DNA of 64,000 nucleotides, taken from positions 1 through 64,000 of the forward strand of contig CAUYUJ010015849.1 in NCBI GenBank assembly GCA_963575745.1, in the 5' to 3' direction. Below, piece by piece: positions 1 through 10,642 of the stretch. The notes under the pieces were generated by a model that saw only the letters and a list, made by a program, of their open reading frames with translations, was not told the origin of the DNA and did no database searches. The position numbers and the translations under genes are program-made. The first letter of the stretch is position 1, and every line of letters begins with the position of its first letter. The stretch is from Prorocentrum cordatum (lineage: Eukaryota > Sar > Dinophyceae > Prorocentrales > Prorocentraceae).

Positions 1-700
1 TCATGGAATTCGGTGCCTGTCACAGTCTGAGACGTGAACCGGGATAACCCAGCCCGTCAATCCAAGTGGGGGCACGACCCACACAGTAGAGACGTAAACC
101 AGGATGGTCAAATCCGTCGTGCTGAGTGGGGGCAAGTGGGAAGCCATTGGAGTGAGTCGCCAGTGGGGCGCCAGGCTCCAAACGCCCGGACGACTTGAGC
201 TAGCCAGAAAGGCTGACCGGTCGTGAGCCGTGGTGCAACGCAACTGGGGAAAGCTGAAGGTGAGCCTGGAATGCTGCACCCGCTGCGGAAGGCTGAACCA
301 CTCCGTAACGAAGCCAATGCCTGTCAGACCTCCACAGCGCAAGGGGGAACCGAGCGACTGTGAGCCTCGCAGTGCGTGCCGGCAAGGCGTCAGGCCTCTG
401 AGTGGGGGGGGAAGCCAGCTGGCGTGGACAGCATCGCCAGCGGGGAAGAGTAGAGGGAGCTGCACTGGTGGTAGTGATGCCCTGAAGGCGAAACTAGACC
501 AGAGCAGGCGAATCCCCAAGATAACAGGACGGGCTGTACCTCCCGGGGCACGCGGCGCCTGTGCGAGCGATGCGTGCCGAGGCCATAGGGCGATGCGCCT
601 GGGGGGAGCTGCACTGTGGTAGACACGAGGGCCAACAGGCGCCAGGTCTGGCCCAGTCCGTCGCTTGGTACTTCCGCCCAAGACTCCGGGAACGCCAACA
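1..700. other. No recognisable gene
   Basis: GC-rich DNA with overlapping open frames on both strands but no recognisable protein motif. The first 170 bases contain two similar stretches, each beginning near 'gagacgtgaacc/gagacgtaaacc', so this is probably another diverged repeat. Nothing further can be supported. Confidence 0.5.
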
Positions 701-711
701 CGCACCACGTG

Positions 712-1325
712 GTCCTCCAGGGTCGCAGCTAACCGCCGCTGAGAGTGATGAGCTTAACCACGACCAGCGAGGGACACGGGTGGCCCTGGGATGGGGGGGG
801 GCAACCACACAGACGTCTGACAGTACGTCTGGCGGGCCCCGGGGACAAGGGCGGGGGGCACTCGCCTGGCCCGAGAGGGGGGGAAAGCGAGGGGAAGCAA
901 CGCCTCTCCCCTCGGCCTGGCCCCGAACCCGTGGGTCAGGGGCCGTGGTCACTGTCTTGGGTCCTCCAGGGTCGCAGCTAACCGCCGCTCAAGAGCAAAT
1001 AGTATCGATTGTGCTCGGATTGGTCGGGTGTTGTGGTTCCTCCAGGGTCGCAGCTGATCGCCGCTATGATCTCTCTTTCATTTCCCCCAGGGTCGCAGCT
1101 GATCGCCGCTATGACCTCTATTTGCTGGTTGGTGTCTCCGTCCCCGTTGCCAGTAGGAGTGACAAAACTGTGCCCAGGTTGGGTCGCGTTCCCCGCCAGG
1201 CAGGCGGGGGGGAGGCAGTGGCCCACTTCCTGTCCAGGGGCAGGAGGTGGGCCACAGCATCCCCCCCGCCTGTCTGGCGGCGAGAAATTGCTTGGTTCCT
1301 CCAGGGTCGCAGCTGATCGCCGCTC
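712..1325 (+). repeat. Interspersed core repeat, first block
   Basis: Five copies of a core of about 25 bp, consensus 'CCAGGGTCGCAGCTAACC' followed by GCCGCT, lie near 715, 961, 1038, 1086 and 1298. Copies 3 to 5 carry a TGATC variant of the TAACC part. Spacing varies from 48 to 246 bp, so this is an interspersed rather than strict tandem array. The same core recurs after the PPR block (2.5-3.8 kb) and, more diverged, at 5.4-6.1 kb. The family is not recognised. Confidence 0.75.
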
Positions 1326-1439
1326 AAGACAATGAAATGTTGGGTGGGTCCTTCAAAGGTGATAAAGGCCGAGGGAGGGTGGGGTCCTACGTGGACCTCA
1401 GGCTGTGCTGGCCTCAACCCTCTGTGCAAGAGCAGTGTG

Positions 1440-2480
1440 CGATGCCACTTCCAGCCTCCGCCACACGCGCTGATCCCAGCGCTGTAGCTGATGACGTCTG
1501 GCTCAAACTTGGCCCTCGCGTCTCGCTGAGGCGCGGCAGAGCCTGCTGCCACTGCTCGCCTGTCCCGCACCGCATCGCAGCGATGTAGCTCACTACGTCG
1601 GGCTCCCATGTCGCGTCCCGTATCTATTTTAAGCAGCGACGAAGCCCGCTGCCACTGCCCGCCTTTCTCGCGCGCCCGACCCCAGCGTTGTACTGATTAG
1701 GTTGGTATCCAGCTTCGCGTTTGACACTCGCGGAGCGTACGTGGAGCCTGAGACCACTGATACCTTTCTCGCACGTGCTATTGCCAGCGTTGTATCTGAT
1801 GACGTCTGGCTCCAATTTCGCATGTCGAATCTCGCTGAGCAGCGACAGTGCCTGCTGACACTGGCCGCCTGTCTCGCGCGCGCTGATCGCAACGTTGTAA
1901 CCGGTGGCGTCTGGCTCCAATTTCGCGGCGCAAGCTCGCCAATCAGGGGCAGTGCCGGATGCCACTGTCCGCCTTTCAAGCACACTCTGATCCCACTGCT
2001 GTAACTGATCCGTTGGGCTTCACTGCCGCCTGACACATTTTGCTGGGCAGCGACAGGCCTGCTGCCAGAGCCCACCCTTCTCGCAACGTTGTCCCAGCGC
2101 TGCAAACAAATGACGGCGGGATCCAACTTAGCTTCCCACATACCGGCGAGTGGCGCCAGAGCACGCAGCCATTCCCCCTTTCCCTGACACTCGTGATTCC
2201 AACGTTGTAGCTGACAACGTTGCGCTCCACATCCACTTCTGACATCCCATTGAGCAGCGTCATGCGAGTTGGCATTGCTCACCCCTGGCGCACGCGCTGA
2301 TCCCAGCGCTGTAGCTCACAACGTCCAGCTCGCACATCGCGCCCCACATCTCGCCGAGCGAAGACAAAGCTTTTCGCCATTCCGCATCTCTCGCACGCGC
2401 TGATTCCAGCGTTGTAGCTGATGACGTTGGGCTCCAGATTTGTCTGTCACATCGCTTGGCAGCGACAGTGCCTGAAACCT
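1440..2480 (-). pseudogene. Degraded pentatricopeptide repeat (PPR) array
   Basis: PPR proteins bind organellar RNA through tandem 35-residue helical hairpins. On the minus strand ten units recur about every 94-111 bp (mean near 104 bp, close to the 105 bp of a PPR). Their anchors on the plus strand are near 1471, 1572, 1678, 1789, 1883, 1985, 2090, 2195, 2299 and 2402. Conserved pieces such as 'AKLEPDVIRYNAG', 'LELDVVSYSAGISAC'-like blocks and 'ALSLLSEI' show the usual PPR pattern. The units are spread over at least three reading frames with internal stops, so no continuous product exists. PPR genes are abundant in dinoflagellates. I read this as a decayed gene or retrocopy; functional organellar targeting cannot be judged because neither end is intact. 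Confidence 0.8.
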
Positions 2481-2499
2481 TGGCCACAGCCCCCCGCGT

Positions 2500-3760
2500 G
2501 GATCCAGGGCCGCGGCAAACCGCCGCTCTGGGTTGGGTGAAGACGAGGCACCCACGGAGGGTGGCGGCAAACGTCCCTTGTCAGACAGACCGGGATGCAA
2601 GGGTACCTGTCTCCCCGTTGGATGCCTCGTGCCCGTAGTCTCTGCTACTCCCCGCGTGGAGTACCTTGAGCTCGCGCGGGATGTCTCGCTCGACGCCTCT
2701 GCAGCTGTCCGCCTGGATCCAGGGACGCGGCAAACCGCCGCTCTGGGTGGAGTGAAGACGGAGCGTGCACGGGGGGTGTCGAGTGACGGCCATTGGCCGA
2801 CAACACCGGGATGCGAGAGTACCTTGAGCCCCCGCGCGGGGCCCCGGGCCCGTAGTCTCAGCTGCCCCCCGCGTGCATCCAAGGCCGCAGCTAACCGCCG
2901 CTGGGAGGAAGGCAATGCCGACCAGTCGGTCCTGCTGGCGCGACGCCGCTCTGGGTAAAGTGAAGACGGGGCGCCCACAAGGGTGGCGGCGGAAGGCCCT
3001 TGTAGACAGCACTGGGATGCAAGAGCGCCCAGAGCCCCCGCGGGAAGACACGAGCCCGAAGGGGGACAGACACCACCGCGCACCGAACGGGCCCCGGCGC
3101 ATGTGTCAGGGGGCTCGGCCGCCATCCCCGGGGGGCATCCAGGGTCGCAGCTAACCGCCGCTGAGAGGAAGGTAGTACCGAACGGCCGATCTGTTCGTCC
3201 ACTGCTAACGTGACCCGGGGTGGGCAGTCAGCTGCCAGTGGACTGATACGGTGGGGGCGGCGCTGCCACCTCGAAGGCCGACACATCCATGGGGGGGGGT
3301 ACATCCAGGGACGCCGCTGACCGCTGCTGAAGTGTAAAGAGGGGGTGTCGAGCCCGTAATCCCAGCTGCTCCCCGCGTGGATCCAAGGTCGCGGAAACCG
3401 CCGCTCTGGGTTGGGTGCAGACCAAGCACCTTCGGAGGGTGGCGGCAGACGGCCCAGGTCAGACAGCACCCGGATGCAAGAGTACCCTGACCCCCCGTAG
3501 GAGGACACAAGCCCGCACGGCAGACGGCCCTGGGCGGACAGCACCAGGATGCAAGAGTCCCTTGAGCATCCGCCGGAGGTCCCGAACCCGTGTTCTCAGT
3601 TGCACCCCGCGTGGGTCCAAGGTCGCGGGAAGCCGCCGCTCTGGTTTGAGTGAGGACGGGGCGCGCGCGGGGAGGAGGAGGCAGACGGCCCTTGGCCGAC
3701 AGCGCCGGGACGCAGGGTACCTGGAGCCCCGCGGGCCCCTCCCCGCCGGGGGGGCGACGG
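2500..3760 (+). repeat. Minisatellite with about 204-243 bp units
   Basis: At least six diverged units. Each has the core '(TCC)AGGGTCGCGG..AACCGCCGCTCTGGG', then a 'TGAAGACG' block, a 'GGTGGCGGC' block, 'GGGATGCAAGAGTACC' and 'CCCGTAGTCTCAGCTGC'. Units begin near 2519, 2723, 2944, 3157, 3400 and 3634. The core is the one seen at 0.7-1.3 kb, so the PPR block appears to sit inside a larger repeat field. Open frames here are by-products of the repeat. Confidence 0.75.
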
Positions 3761-3789
3761 GACGGGCGCCCAGGGATATGGCCGCTGGA

Positions 3790-5270
3790 CAGGAGCCGCG
3801 GGGCCCTTCACAGCCAGTGCGGTGCCGCGGCGTGGGGCAGCAACGGCTACTGTGGGGAGACGACCAGCCACTGTTTTTGTTGCCCTTCATGGGTGCGCGG
3901 GTGCCCGGGTGGCCCTTTGCCGCATGGTGGCCCCTGCCCGCGCCGCCGCTTCGACCCAGGTGCCGATGCCGCAGCCGAGCCCAGTCGGCGCCGAGGCCCA
4001 GCGCGTCGCTAACGGCCCGTACGTCGCACTTGTGGCTGCGGGAGGAATCCAGGAAGTGAAGGCAGGTCTGCGGGTCGTGCCGAAGCGGGTCGAGCGCGCC
4101 TTTGCTGCCAGGCGCGGCCTGCTGCGTGGCAGCAGCGTGCCAGGTGCCTGTGAACGTTGCCCCCAGGGTGACTTGGAGCCGCCTTATCGCCTCGCTGGGT
4201 GTCTCCCTTTGTACAGCTGCTCTCCCGTGTCGGGGTCTGAGGGCTCGGGCCATTGGCGCGGCTCTGGCCATTGGCGCTGCCGCGTGTTCTGGCCGCATGT
4301 CTCCAGCGAACCAGCCCCGCTGTCCTGGGCGGAGGGCTCGGAATCGCGACAGCTCCGGTTGCGCGCCTGGCGGGGCCTTGCGGGAGGGTGCGCGCCGCCT
4401 AGTTGGACGCCAGGCAGGGGTCGGATCGCCTGCGGCAGCCCGGGCGGACGTTGTCCTGGAATATGCGGGGAGAGGCCCCTTCCGCTGGCGCCCGCCTTCG
4501 GGCCTGTGCCCGCCGTCGCTCACGGGCGAGCCCCCTTCGGTCACCGCGAGACTCTCGCCGGACTCAGGGGCGCCGCTGGTCGTGCCAGGTGCGCGCGCGT
4601 ACGGCGACACCGTTTCCATTGCCAAAGCACAAGATTCTTTGTCAGGCGTGTCCTGGGCGTCTGGAGGGGGCGCCCGAGGCTCGCCGTCCGTTCGGGCGGT
4701 CTCACTGGCAGGGGAAGGAGGGCGAATAGGCGCGAAGGGGTTTCTCCCGAAGAGCCGGCGGATGGCTGCGATGTCCTGCGTCTGGAACGGCTGGTCCGTG
4801 GCCCCCGCCTTGGGTCTGTGGCGTTCCGAGAGGACTGCTGGCGGCCTGCCTATTTTGTGGAGAAGGTGGGGGTGGCACGATGTGGCAGGCTAGCCCCTGC
4901 TGGTCCAGGACCTCGCTGCGCGGACTGTTGCGGCAGTCGTCCGCGCTTTCGGAAGCCGACCCCTGTCTACCCGATTCTGCTCCAGGGGCACGGGTGACGG
5001 CTTGCGCATCGCCCGCACCTTCGACGGCCTCCGCCGCTTCAGGCCCCCGATATTCCGCGGCCTCCGCAGCTTCCGCCCCTGCCGCCGCAGCCCCCCACTC
5101 CTTTTCCCTGTCATCCAAGGCCGCATCTCCTGACCCAACCGGGCAGCTCGAGTCGAGAAGGTGGCTCGGGCACTGAACCTCTTCCGCGCAGCTGGAGTCG
5201 CGAAGACGGCTCGGGCACTGAGATGCGAGAGTGCCTTGTGCTCTCGGAGACCGGGGATCAAGGGGGCAAG
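3790..5270. other. No recognised gene; GC-rich DNA
   Basis: Open frames exist on both strands (for example 3822-4997 plus and 3459-4625 minus), but they overlap each other, are rich in Arg, Gly, Pro and Ala as expected for GC-rich DNA, and show no motif I recognise. A short local duplication near 5150-5220 repeats a 'GGCTCGGGCACTGA' block twice. Confidence 0.5.
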
Positions 5271-5486
5271 GGCGCCTCGTTGAGACCCGTTCCGCTCCCT
5301 TCAAGCCTGACGGACCCTGCGTCTTCTTGTGGGTTCTGTTGGCTTCCAGAGGTGCCTGGAAGGCCGTCAGCGAGCCGGGGTGCCTCCTTCTGTCCGGCAG
5401 AGAGGGTGCCTTGAGGTCTCGCGGGTCCCTCGTCCCTCGGGTTGCGGCGGACGGCTGTCTGAGCCGTTGTGGGTCTCTGCGGCTGC

Positions 5487-5487
<1 letters not shown>

Positions 5488-5518
<31 letters not shown>
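5488..5518 (+). repeat. (GCT)n trinucleotide run
   Basis: About ten GCT repeats within the minisatellite. The minus strand would read poly-Gln, Ala or Ser. Confidence 0.9.
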
Positions 5519-5519
<1 letters not shown>

Positions 5520-5779
5520 GGGGGTACCCCCCTCTGACCTTCGGGGGGGGGTGCACTGTGGTCTCGTGGGGCCCTCGTCACACGGGGTGCGGCTGACGGC
5601 CGTCTGAGCTGTTGCGGGTCTCTGTCCGCCAGGGTTGCCGTTGACGGCCGCGAGAATGCTTGGAGATCTCTCTTCGCTTGTGTCTTCCTGCCCAGTCTGC
5701 TGGCCGCCAGGGGTGCCCGGAAGGGCGACAGGGGGCGGGGGTGCCTCCTTCTGGCCCGTTCCGCCCCCCCCCCCCCCGT

Positions 5780-5780
<1 letters not shown>

Positions 5781-5863
<83 letters not shown>
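5781..5863 (+). repeat. Poly(T) tract of 83 nt
   Basis: An uninterrupted run of 83 T, preceded by a run of about 14 C and GTG. The flanks on both sides are copies of the same minisatellite unit, so the run lies within a repeat unit. It could be an expanded homopolymer or the minus-strand poly(A) of a retrocopy; no gene body is visible next to it. Its exact length may be affected by sequencing. Confidence 0.9.
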
Positions 5864-6079
5864 CTGCTGGGTCTGCTGGCCGCCAAGGGTGCCCGGAAGG
5901 TCGTCGGGGGGCAGGGGTGCCTCCTTCCGACGGTCAGAGAGGGTGCCTTGGTTTCTCGCGGGCCCCTCGTCACCAGGGCTGCGGTTGACGACCGTCTGAG
6001 TTGTTGTGGGTCTCTGTCCTCCACGGTTGCAGCTGGCGGCCGCCTGAGTTCTTGAGGATCTCTCTTCGCCTGCGTCTTC

Positions 6080-6929
6080 TTGCCAGGGCGGGCCGTCGGG
6101 CTGGCCGTAGGTCGGGCCGTCGGGCAGGCCGCGGGCACGGCCGTGAGGCTGGGCGGCTGGCTGCGGGGTGGACCCACTGGCTGGTCGTCGCGCGGGCCGC
6201 GGGGCTGGCAGCCAAGCAGGCCGCGGGGCTGGCCGTCGGGCAGCTCGGGGGGCAGGCCGCCTGGAAGGCCTTGGGGCGGGCCGCGCGGCTGGCCGTCGGG
6301 CTGGCCGTAGGGCTGGCTGTGGGGCTGCCCGGGCTCGCCAGCGCCGGGGCTGGCCGCGGGGCTGGCTGCGGCGGGCTGGCCGCGGCGCCGCCGGCCGCCG
6401 CCGCCGCCGCCGCCGGGGGGGGCCCGCAGCGGCGCTGCAGCGGCAGCAGCAGCGGCTGCCGCGAAGGCAGCCGCGACACCGGGCCGCGGCGCCGCCGCCG
6501 CCGCCGCCACCGGGGGGAGCCGGTGGCGGCGGCAGCGGAGGCGGCGGCGGCGGCGGCGGCAGTGGCGGCCGAGGCGCAGGCGGCCGCGGGGGCGGCCGAG
6601 GCGCCGTCGGCGGCGGCAGCAGCAGCGCAGCGGCCGCCGCGAAGGCAGCCGCGACGCCGACCGCGGCGCCGCCGGCCGCCAATGCCGCCGGGGGGGCCGG
6701 CGCGCGCAGCGGGGCGGGGCGGCGGCCGCGGCGGCGCGGCCGCGGCGGCTGCGGCGCCGCCGGCCGCCTCCAACAGCCCGGGCTCCAGCCCCCAGGGGGA
6801 AGGCAGCGCGGCGGCGGCGAGGCTCGCCGCCGGCCGCCGCCGCCGCCGCCGGCCGCCGCCGCCTCCCGCGCGCCGGCCTCCAAGGTGGAGGCGGCGGCGG
6901 CGGCGGCGGGAGCAGCCGCGGCCGCGGCA
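6080..6929. repeat. Extremely GC-rich low-complexity DNA
   Basis: 6080-6380 is a degenerate minisatellite built on 'GGCTGGCCGTCGGGC'. 6380-6929 is almost wholly GGC/GCC and CGG/CCG triplets. All frames stay open and predict Ala, Gly, Arg and Pro tracts, which I do not treat as genes. The Copia element has inserted here, and the same composition resumes after it at 14563. Confidence 0.75.
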
Positions 6930-6934
6930 GGCGG
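6930..6934. repeat. Target site duplication GGCGG (left)
   Basis: GGCGG abuts the LTR start at 6935 and is repeated exactly at 14558-14562 after the other LTR. Five bases is the usual Copia target duplication. The site is in GGC/GCC-rich DNA, so a chance match is possible, but both copies touch the TG...CA ends precisely. Confidence 0.85.
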
Positions 6935-7246
6935 TGTCAACTGCTCAACGCTCTCGAAGTCGTCGAACCTCACTCGAAATCCGTTTCCCGTCCTCGGCCG
7001 AAACGTCCTCGACACCGTCCCAGATAACGCTCTGCGGGCGGGAAAGGTGATGGTAACCTTTTGGTATGCCGAGAGGCCTCTCGAGCTAAAGATGGCAATG
7101 GTGCTTGCTGTCTTGACTGCTGCTCTGCACTGCGTGCTGTGCACATGCTCTGCCATGCATGCTGGGGGGAGGGTAGTATCTAACATCTTGGGTCAGAAAT
7201 CCTCTCACATACACTAGCAACTGCATTGTATGGAGTACAATTCACA
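6935..7246 (-). repeat. Copia 3' LTR
   Basis: 312-bp direct repeat of 14245-14557, beginning TGTCAACTGC and ending TTCACA on the plus strand, so both strands show TG...CA ends. It is flanked by the GGCGG duplication. In element orientation it is the downstream LTR. Confidence 0.95.
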
Positions 7247-7471
7247 CTGGTGAAAAAGGGAATGACAACTGATTAAACACTCACCTTTATCTCATGCAAA
7301 TCCTTCGCAGCCGCTTGTCATTACATTGCCTGCTGTTAAAAGCATGCTCGAGAGAAATGCGCCGGTCGATCGTCGCAATCAACCTCTCAAAATAAATAGC
7401 TCCATTGCGAGGGGGGTGGGGGGGGGAAGCTTCGAGACTGGAACGGGATGCAAAACGTGCTTTGCCGGGGC

Positions 7472-8215
7472 TCACTCGCATTGGCCCTTCAGGCCAGCAC
7501 GGGATTCAGCTAGCTCTCTCGTCGCTTCCCAGCCTCGGGAGAAACCCTGCGTAGCGTGAACATATCGTCCGTGAACTCCGTCAGGCTGGCCCACATATGA
7601 ATAGTGTATAGGCCCTTGAACTCCAACGTTCCACCTGATACTGCTGATCTTCACCTTCAGCTCATGCTTGTGTTTCGTCTTATCGTCTGGCTGCTCAGGT
7701 TCCGGCTCTGGATGGGTCGCGCTCGTCTCCTTCTCGGACCACTTGCTGTAGGTCACGTAGCACACTGTGAGAAGGCCCACGATCATCAGGATGGTCGTCA
7801 CCACTGCCTTGATGAACGTGCCAAGGGGTATCTTGATCACCACTTGCTGTGCCCTGGTCCACTCGAGCTCCATCACTGCCGTCGCCTTTTCGCGTCGTAG
7901 ATCTCCACCTCGCTGCTGGCTGCTGTCGTCAGGGTTGCCATGGTCGCCATCGCCGTCATTGTACTTGCCTTCGGTCTCGGTGTTGCGAACCTCTTGGCCT
8001 CCTCCTGTCGGTCCTTTCCGGTCTTCTTCAAACTTTAGGCTGATCGTTCCGGTCCGCAGCCTGTCTGCCAGTAGTTGTCGCACCGACAGCATGGTGAAGC
8101 CGTCTGCGAACTGGCGCTCCGAGCTGACCCAGTACCAGCCAGTAGCGCTTGCCGTCATACGCTCCTTTAGCACCTGCACCTCGATGCCCGTCCGCTTGTC
8201 GTCGAAGTTGTGCAC
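7472..8215 (-). pseudogene. Copia polyprotein C-terminus: RNase H end plus membrane segment
   Basis: The first 45 residues finish RNase H ('DKRTGIEVQVLKERM', 'WVSSERQFADGFT'). A polar, acidic linker follows, and then a hydrophobic stretch at about residues 131-156 ('FIKAVVTTILMIVGLLTVCY') flanked by basic residues, predicting one transmembrane helix. After it come a Pro/Glu-rich spacer and about 80 further residues. Classical Copia polyproteins end at RNase H, so the tail is additional. It is out of frame with the preceding RNase H segment (shift near 8200) and ends at a stop at 7472. An envelope-like role is possible but nothing shows it; a host-derived or neutral extension is equally possible. 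Confidence 0.75.
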
Positions 8216-8610
8216 GTGTGGTTCTGGGCCGCGTCGTACAGCGCCTTGGCGTCCCCCGCCAATTGACTCCTTCCCAGCACCGTCATGGTGCCGTTGAGCC
8301 TCGGGTCCCTCGCCGGGTCGAGCATCAGGCTGTAGTGCACCTTCACATACTCGAGTGCGTCCACTCCTCCTGCTGCAGCTTGGGCCTCACTCGCCAATGA
8401 GGACCTGCTCACCCTTGGTAGCTTCCACGAGCGCCAGTCGACCACTGCGTCCTTGACCGTCTCGCCGCTCAGCACACTCCTGTGCGCCGCCAGGATGAGG
8501 TAGCCCCCCTGCGAGCTTCCATCACGTCGTACTGCCCAGGCCGCGTCCGTCATACAAATGAACGCCACCTCGTTGGGGTCATCGCATATCTTGGGGAACA
8601 CCTGGCACAC
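8167..8610 (-). pseudogene. Copia RNase H domain
   Basis: RNase H degrades the RNA of the RNA/DNA hybrid during reverse transcription. Visible catalytic positions are Asp in 'MTDAAWAVR', Glu in 'SSLASEAQAAA' and Asp in 'AGDAKALYDA', with 'SQGGYLI' between, as in Copia RNase H. It is frame-shifted relative to RT (near 8610) and to the following tail (near 8200). Confidence 0.85.
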
Positions 8611-9712
8611 GGCGCTGTTGGCCTTGGCGAACCTCAGCGTCCTGCACGGTGGAGCCCGCGTTGATCGAGCCTTGTCCGAGACTCACGCTGCGCTGCAAGT
8701 GAGGCGCCGCCTGGTTGCTTGGCCACGCCAAGCTGCCCATAAATCCTCGTAGCTGCCGTCGCTCGCCCTCCGTGATGGCCAACTTGTGGTCGCTGGCCCT
8801 GCTCTTGGTCATCGGGATCGGCTTGAGTGCCTTGATGTAAGCCTCGCAACTCATCTGGTAATCTCCGTTTGTCGCCTTGGCGAGCTGGTTGCCACAGAAG
8901 TCCATGGACGAGTCGCCTGCCACGTCCAGGGTGCCAGTCTCAGTGCCCTCCCACGTCCGGAAATTGAAGACCTTCTTGAGCTCTTGGACGCGCGCCGAAA
9001 AGCACGCCTGGCCCTCCTGATTGCTGCCGCCTCCTAGCACATCGTCCACATGTAGTCCGGTAGCGCCGTCGAACACCTTCACGTTAGTCTCGTCCAGCCG
9101 GTAGCTCAGGAACAGGCAGGGGTCCAGAGGGTGAACCGCGAAGCCGCGCCCGATCATGCGGTCGGTAGCCTCCTCCCACCAGAGCCTCGGCGCGTCGCTG
9201 AGGCCGTGCATGCTCTTGAGCAGCTTCATCCTCGCTCCAGGCTGGTACCCGATCATCTTGCAGGCCTCGGATGGCAAACGTACTGAGATGCCACGATCCG
9301 AGCGCTTACCCTGCAGGAATGCGGTGCTCACGTCCGCCGTGAACAGGATCCAACCATGGACGCGACTCAGGAGCGCGATGAACGCCCTGCTCAATCTCGT
9401 CAGTGTAAGTGAAGATTTGGCCAGGGTCCCCGCGATAGCGTCTGGGTCGCGAAACCCTTGGATCACCAGTCGCGCCTTGGCTCGGTGGCTCCCGTCAGCG
9501 TTCCCCGACCACTTCATCAGAAACCGAGCACGCAAGACCTTCTTGGGGTCTTCCACCTCCTTCTTGTCCTGCTCCCAGACCTGGCTGTCAAAAAAGCTCT
9601 GGAGCTCCGCGCGCTTCGCCTCCGCAAACTTGGTCTTGTCCTCAAAGTTCATGTTCTTCTCGGTCAGCTCGCCAGCCGCGTAGCACTCCTCAAAATCCAA
9701 GTTGAACGCCAT
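8579..9712 (-). pseudogene. Copia reverse transcriptase domain
   Basis: 377 codons of uninterrupted frame. It starts with the Copia RT entry region ('KKVLRARFLMKW', 'HRAKARLVIQGF.DPD'), followed by palm motif A 'FTADVSTAFLQG', 'LLKSMHGLSDAPRLWWE' and motif C 'LHVDDVLGGG', where HVDD stands for the usual YVDD. It synthesises element cDNA. It is in frame with the upstream integrase tail except for a TAG at 9731. The catalytic Asp residues look intact, although the element as a whole is broken. Confidence 0.93.
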
Positions 9713-9730
9713 GGTCTCCGCATCGTAGCT

Positions 9731-10642
9731 CTAGCCCTTGGGTAGGACCTCCACGCTCATGAACATCACATCCTCTGCGATCTCCACCTTGTCATAGGGG
9801 TCCGACCGGCTGACGCTGCTCTGTCGGTCTCGCTGAGATGAGAACGTGCGTAGTGGCGCCATCTCCGAGGCGTCCTGGCCCCTCCGCATCTCCCTGAACC
9901 TTGCCCTTGCATCGGTCACCTGTTGAGCAGGTAACTCAGCTGGTGGTTGTTGAACTGCTGGTGCTTCTTGCTGCTCTGGCTGTGGTAGTAGATCGGCATC
10001 GTCGACATCTGGGATGGCCTGGTTGGTCACCGTCGGTGTGGGTTCCTCGTTGCTGGCAGGCCTAGGCTCCGCTTGCGGCTCTGAGCCCTGGGCAGACACC
10101 TGCCTGAGTTGGTCCGCTATGGCCTGCCCCGCCGTCGGCACACTCCCAGTAGCTGGAACTGGCTCGTCCTCCTCCATCGGCTCGCCTGCGCGGTCCTCCT
10201 CGCTGGGGCCGGGCAACTGGCTGATGTCGAAGAACTGTGCGATACCTCCGCGTCGTAGTCCTTGCAAGGCGGTCTGCGCGGCCTGCAGATTTGCCGGTCG
10301 CTTCGGCTCGCCGATCCGCTCCACGACGGGGCTGATCTGGCCCGGGCTGCACCGCAGAAGACCCCCGCCATGCGTGACCCAGTAGAACCTTGGGCTGGCC
10401 GCTCTCAGAGTCCTCGCGCAACGCCACCGTAGCCGGTCACTTCCAGCGTGACTTCTGGAGCCTGCTGGCCCCGCGATCGCGCCAGTAGTAGGACTCCTCG
10501 CCCACGTTGACCGAGTCGTGCGTGTGTCACGTCGCTTACGCAGGAAGGACCTGCGAAGCCTCTCCGTCGAGTCCGCCTTGATGAATGCCGTAGCTGCTGC
10601 CACGCGCCGCTGCATCACCTCCTGGAACGTCTCCTCCTCCAA
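9731..10642 (-). pseudogene. Copia integrase C-terminus and linker
   Basis: Region between the integrase core and RT. The N-terminal part contains the end of the integrase C-terminal region. The remainder is a Pro/Gln/Glu-rich linker ('PGPSEEDRAGEPMEEDEP', 'QPEQQEAPAVQQ') typical of Copia. It is one frame off the upstream integrase core (shift near 10600) and is separated from RT only by TAG at 9731. Confidence 0.75.

Larger units (their letters stand above)
5322..6075 (+). repeat. Long-unit minisatellite, three partial copies
   Basis: Three related blocks start near 5322, 5683 and 5862. Each runs from 'TCTGCTGGCCGCC' through 'GTGCCTCCTTC', 'AGAGAGGGTGCCTTG' and 'CTCGCGGGCCCCTCGTC' to a core like 'GGTTGACGGCCGTCTGAG'. 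That last core resembles the 0.7-3.8 kb core, so this is probably a diverged part of the same family. It encloses a CTG run and an 83-nt T run. Confidence 0.65.

Noticed and set aside
3459-4997. Overlapping ORFs of about 390 codons on both strands
   Set aside because: Mutually overlapping, GC-driven composition, no motif.
5258-7186. 642-codon minus-strand ORF
   Set aside because: It runs through poly(A), CAG and GGC/GCC repeats and into the Copia LTR. Composition is explained by the repeats; no conserved domain.
7472-8215. Calling the Copia tail an envelope gene
   Set aside because: Only a single membrane helix is visible; no fusion peptide, cleavage site or separate ORF.
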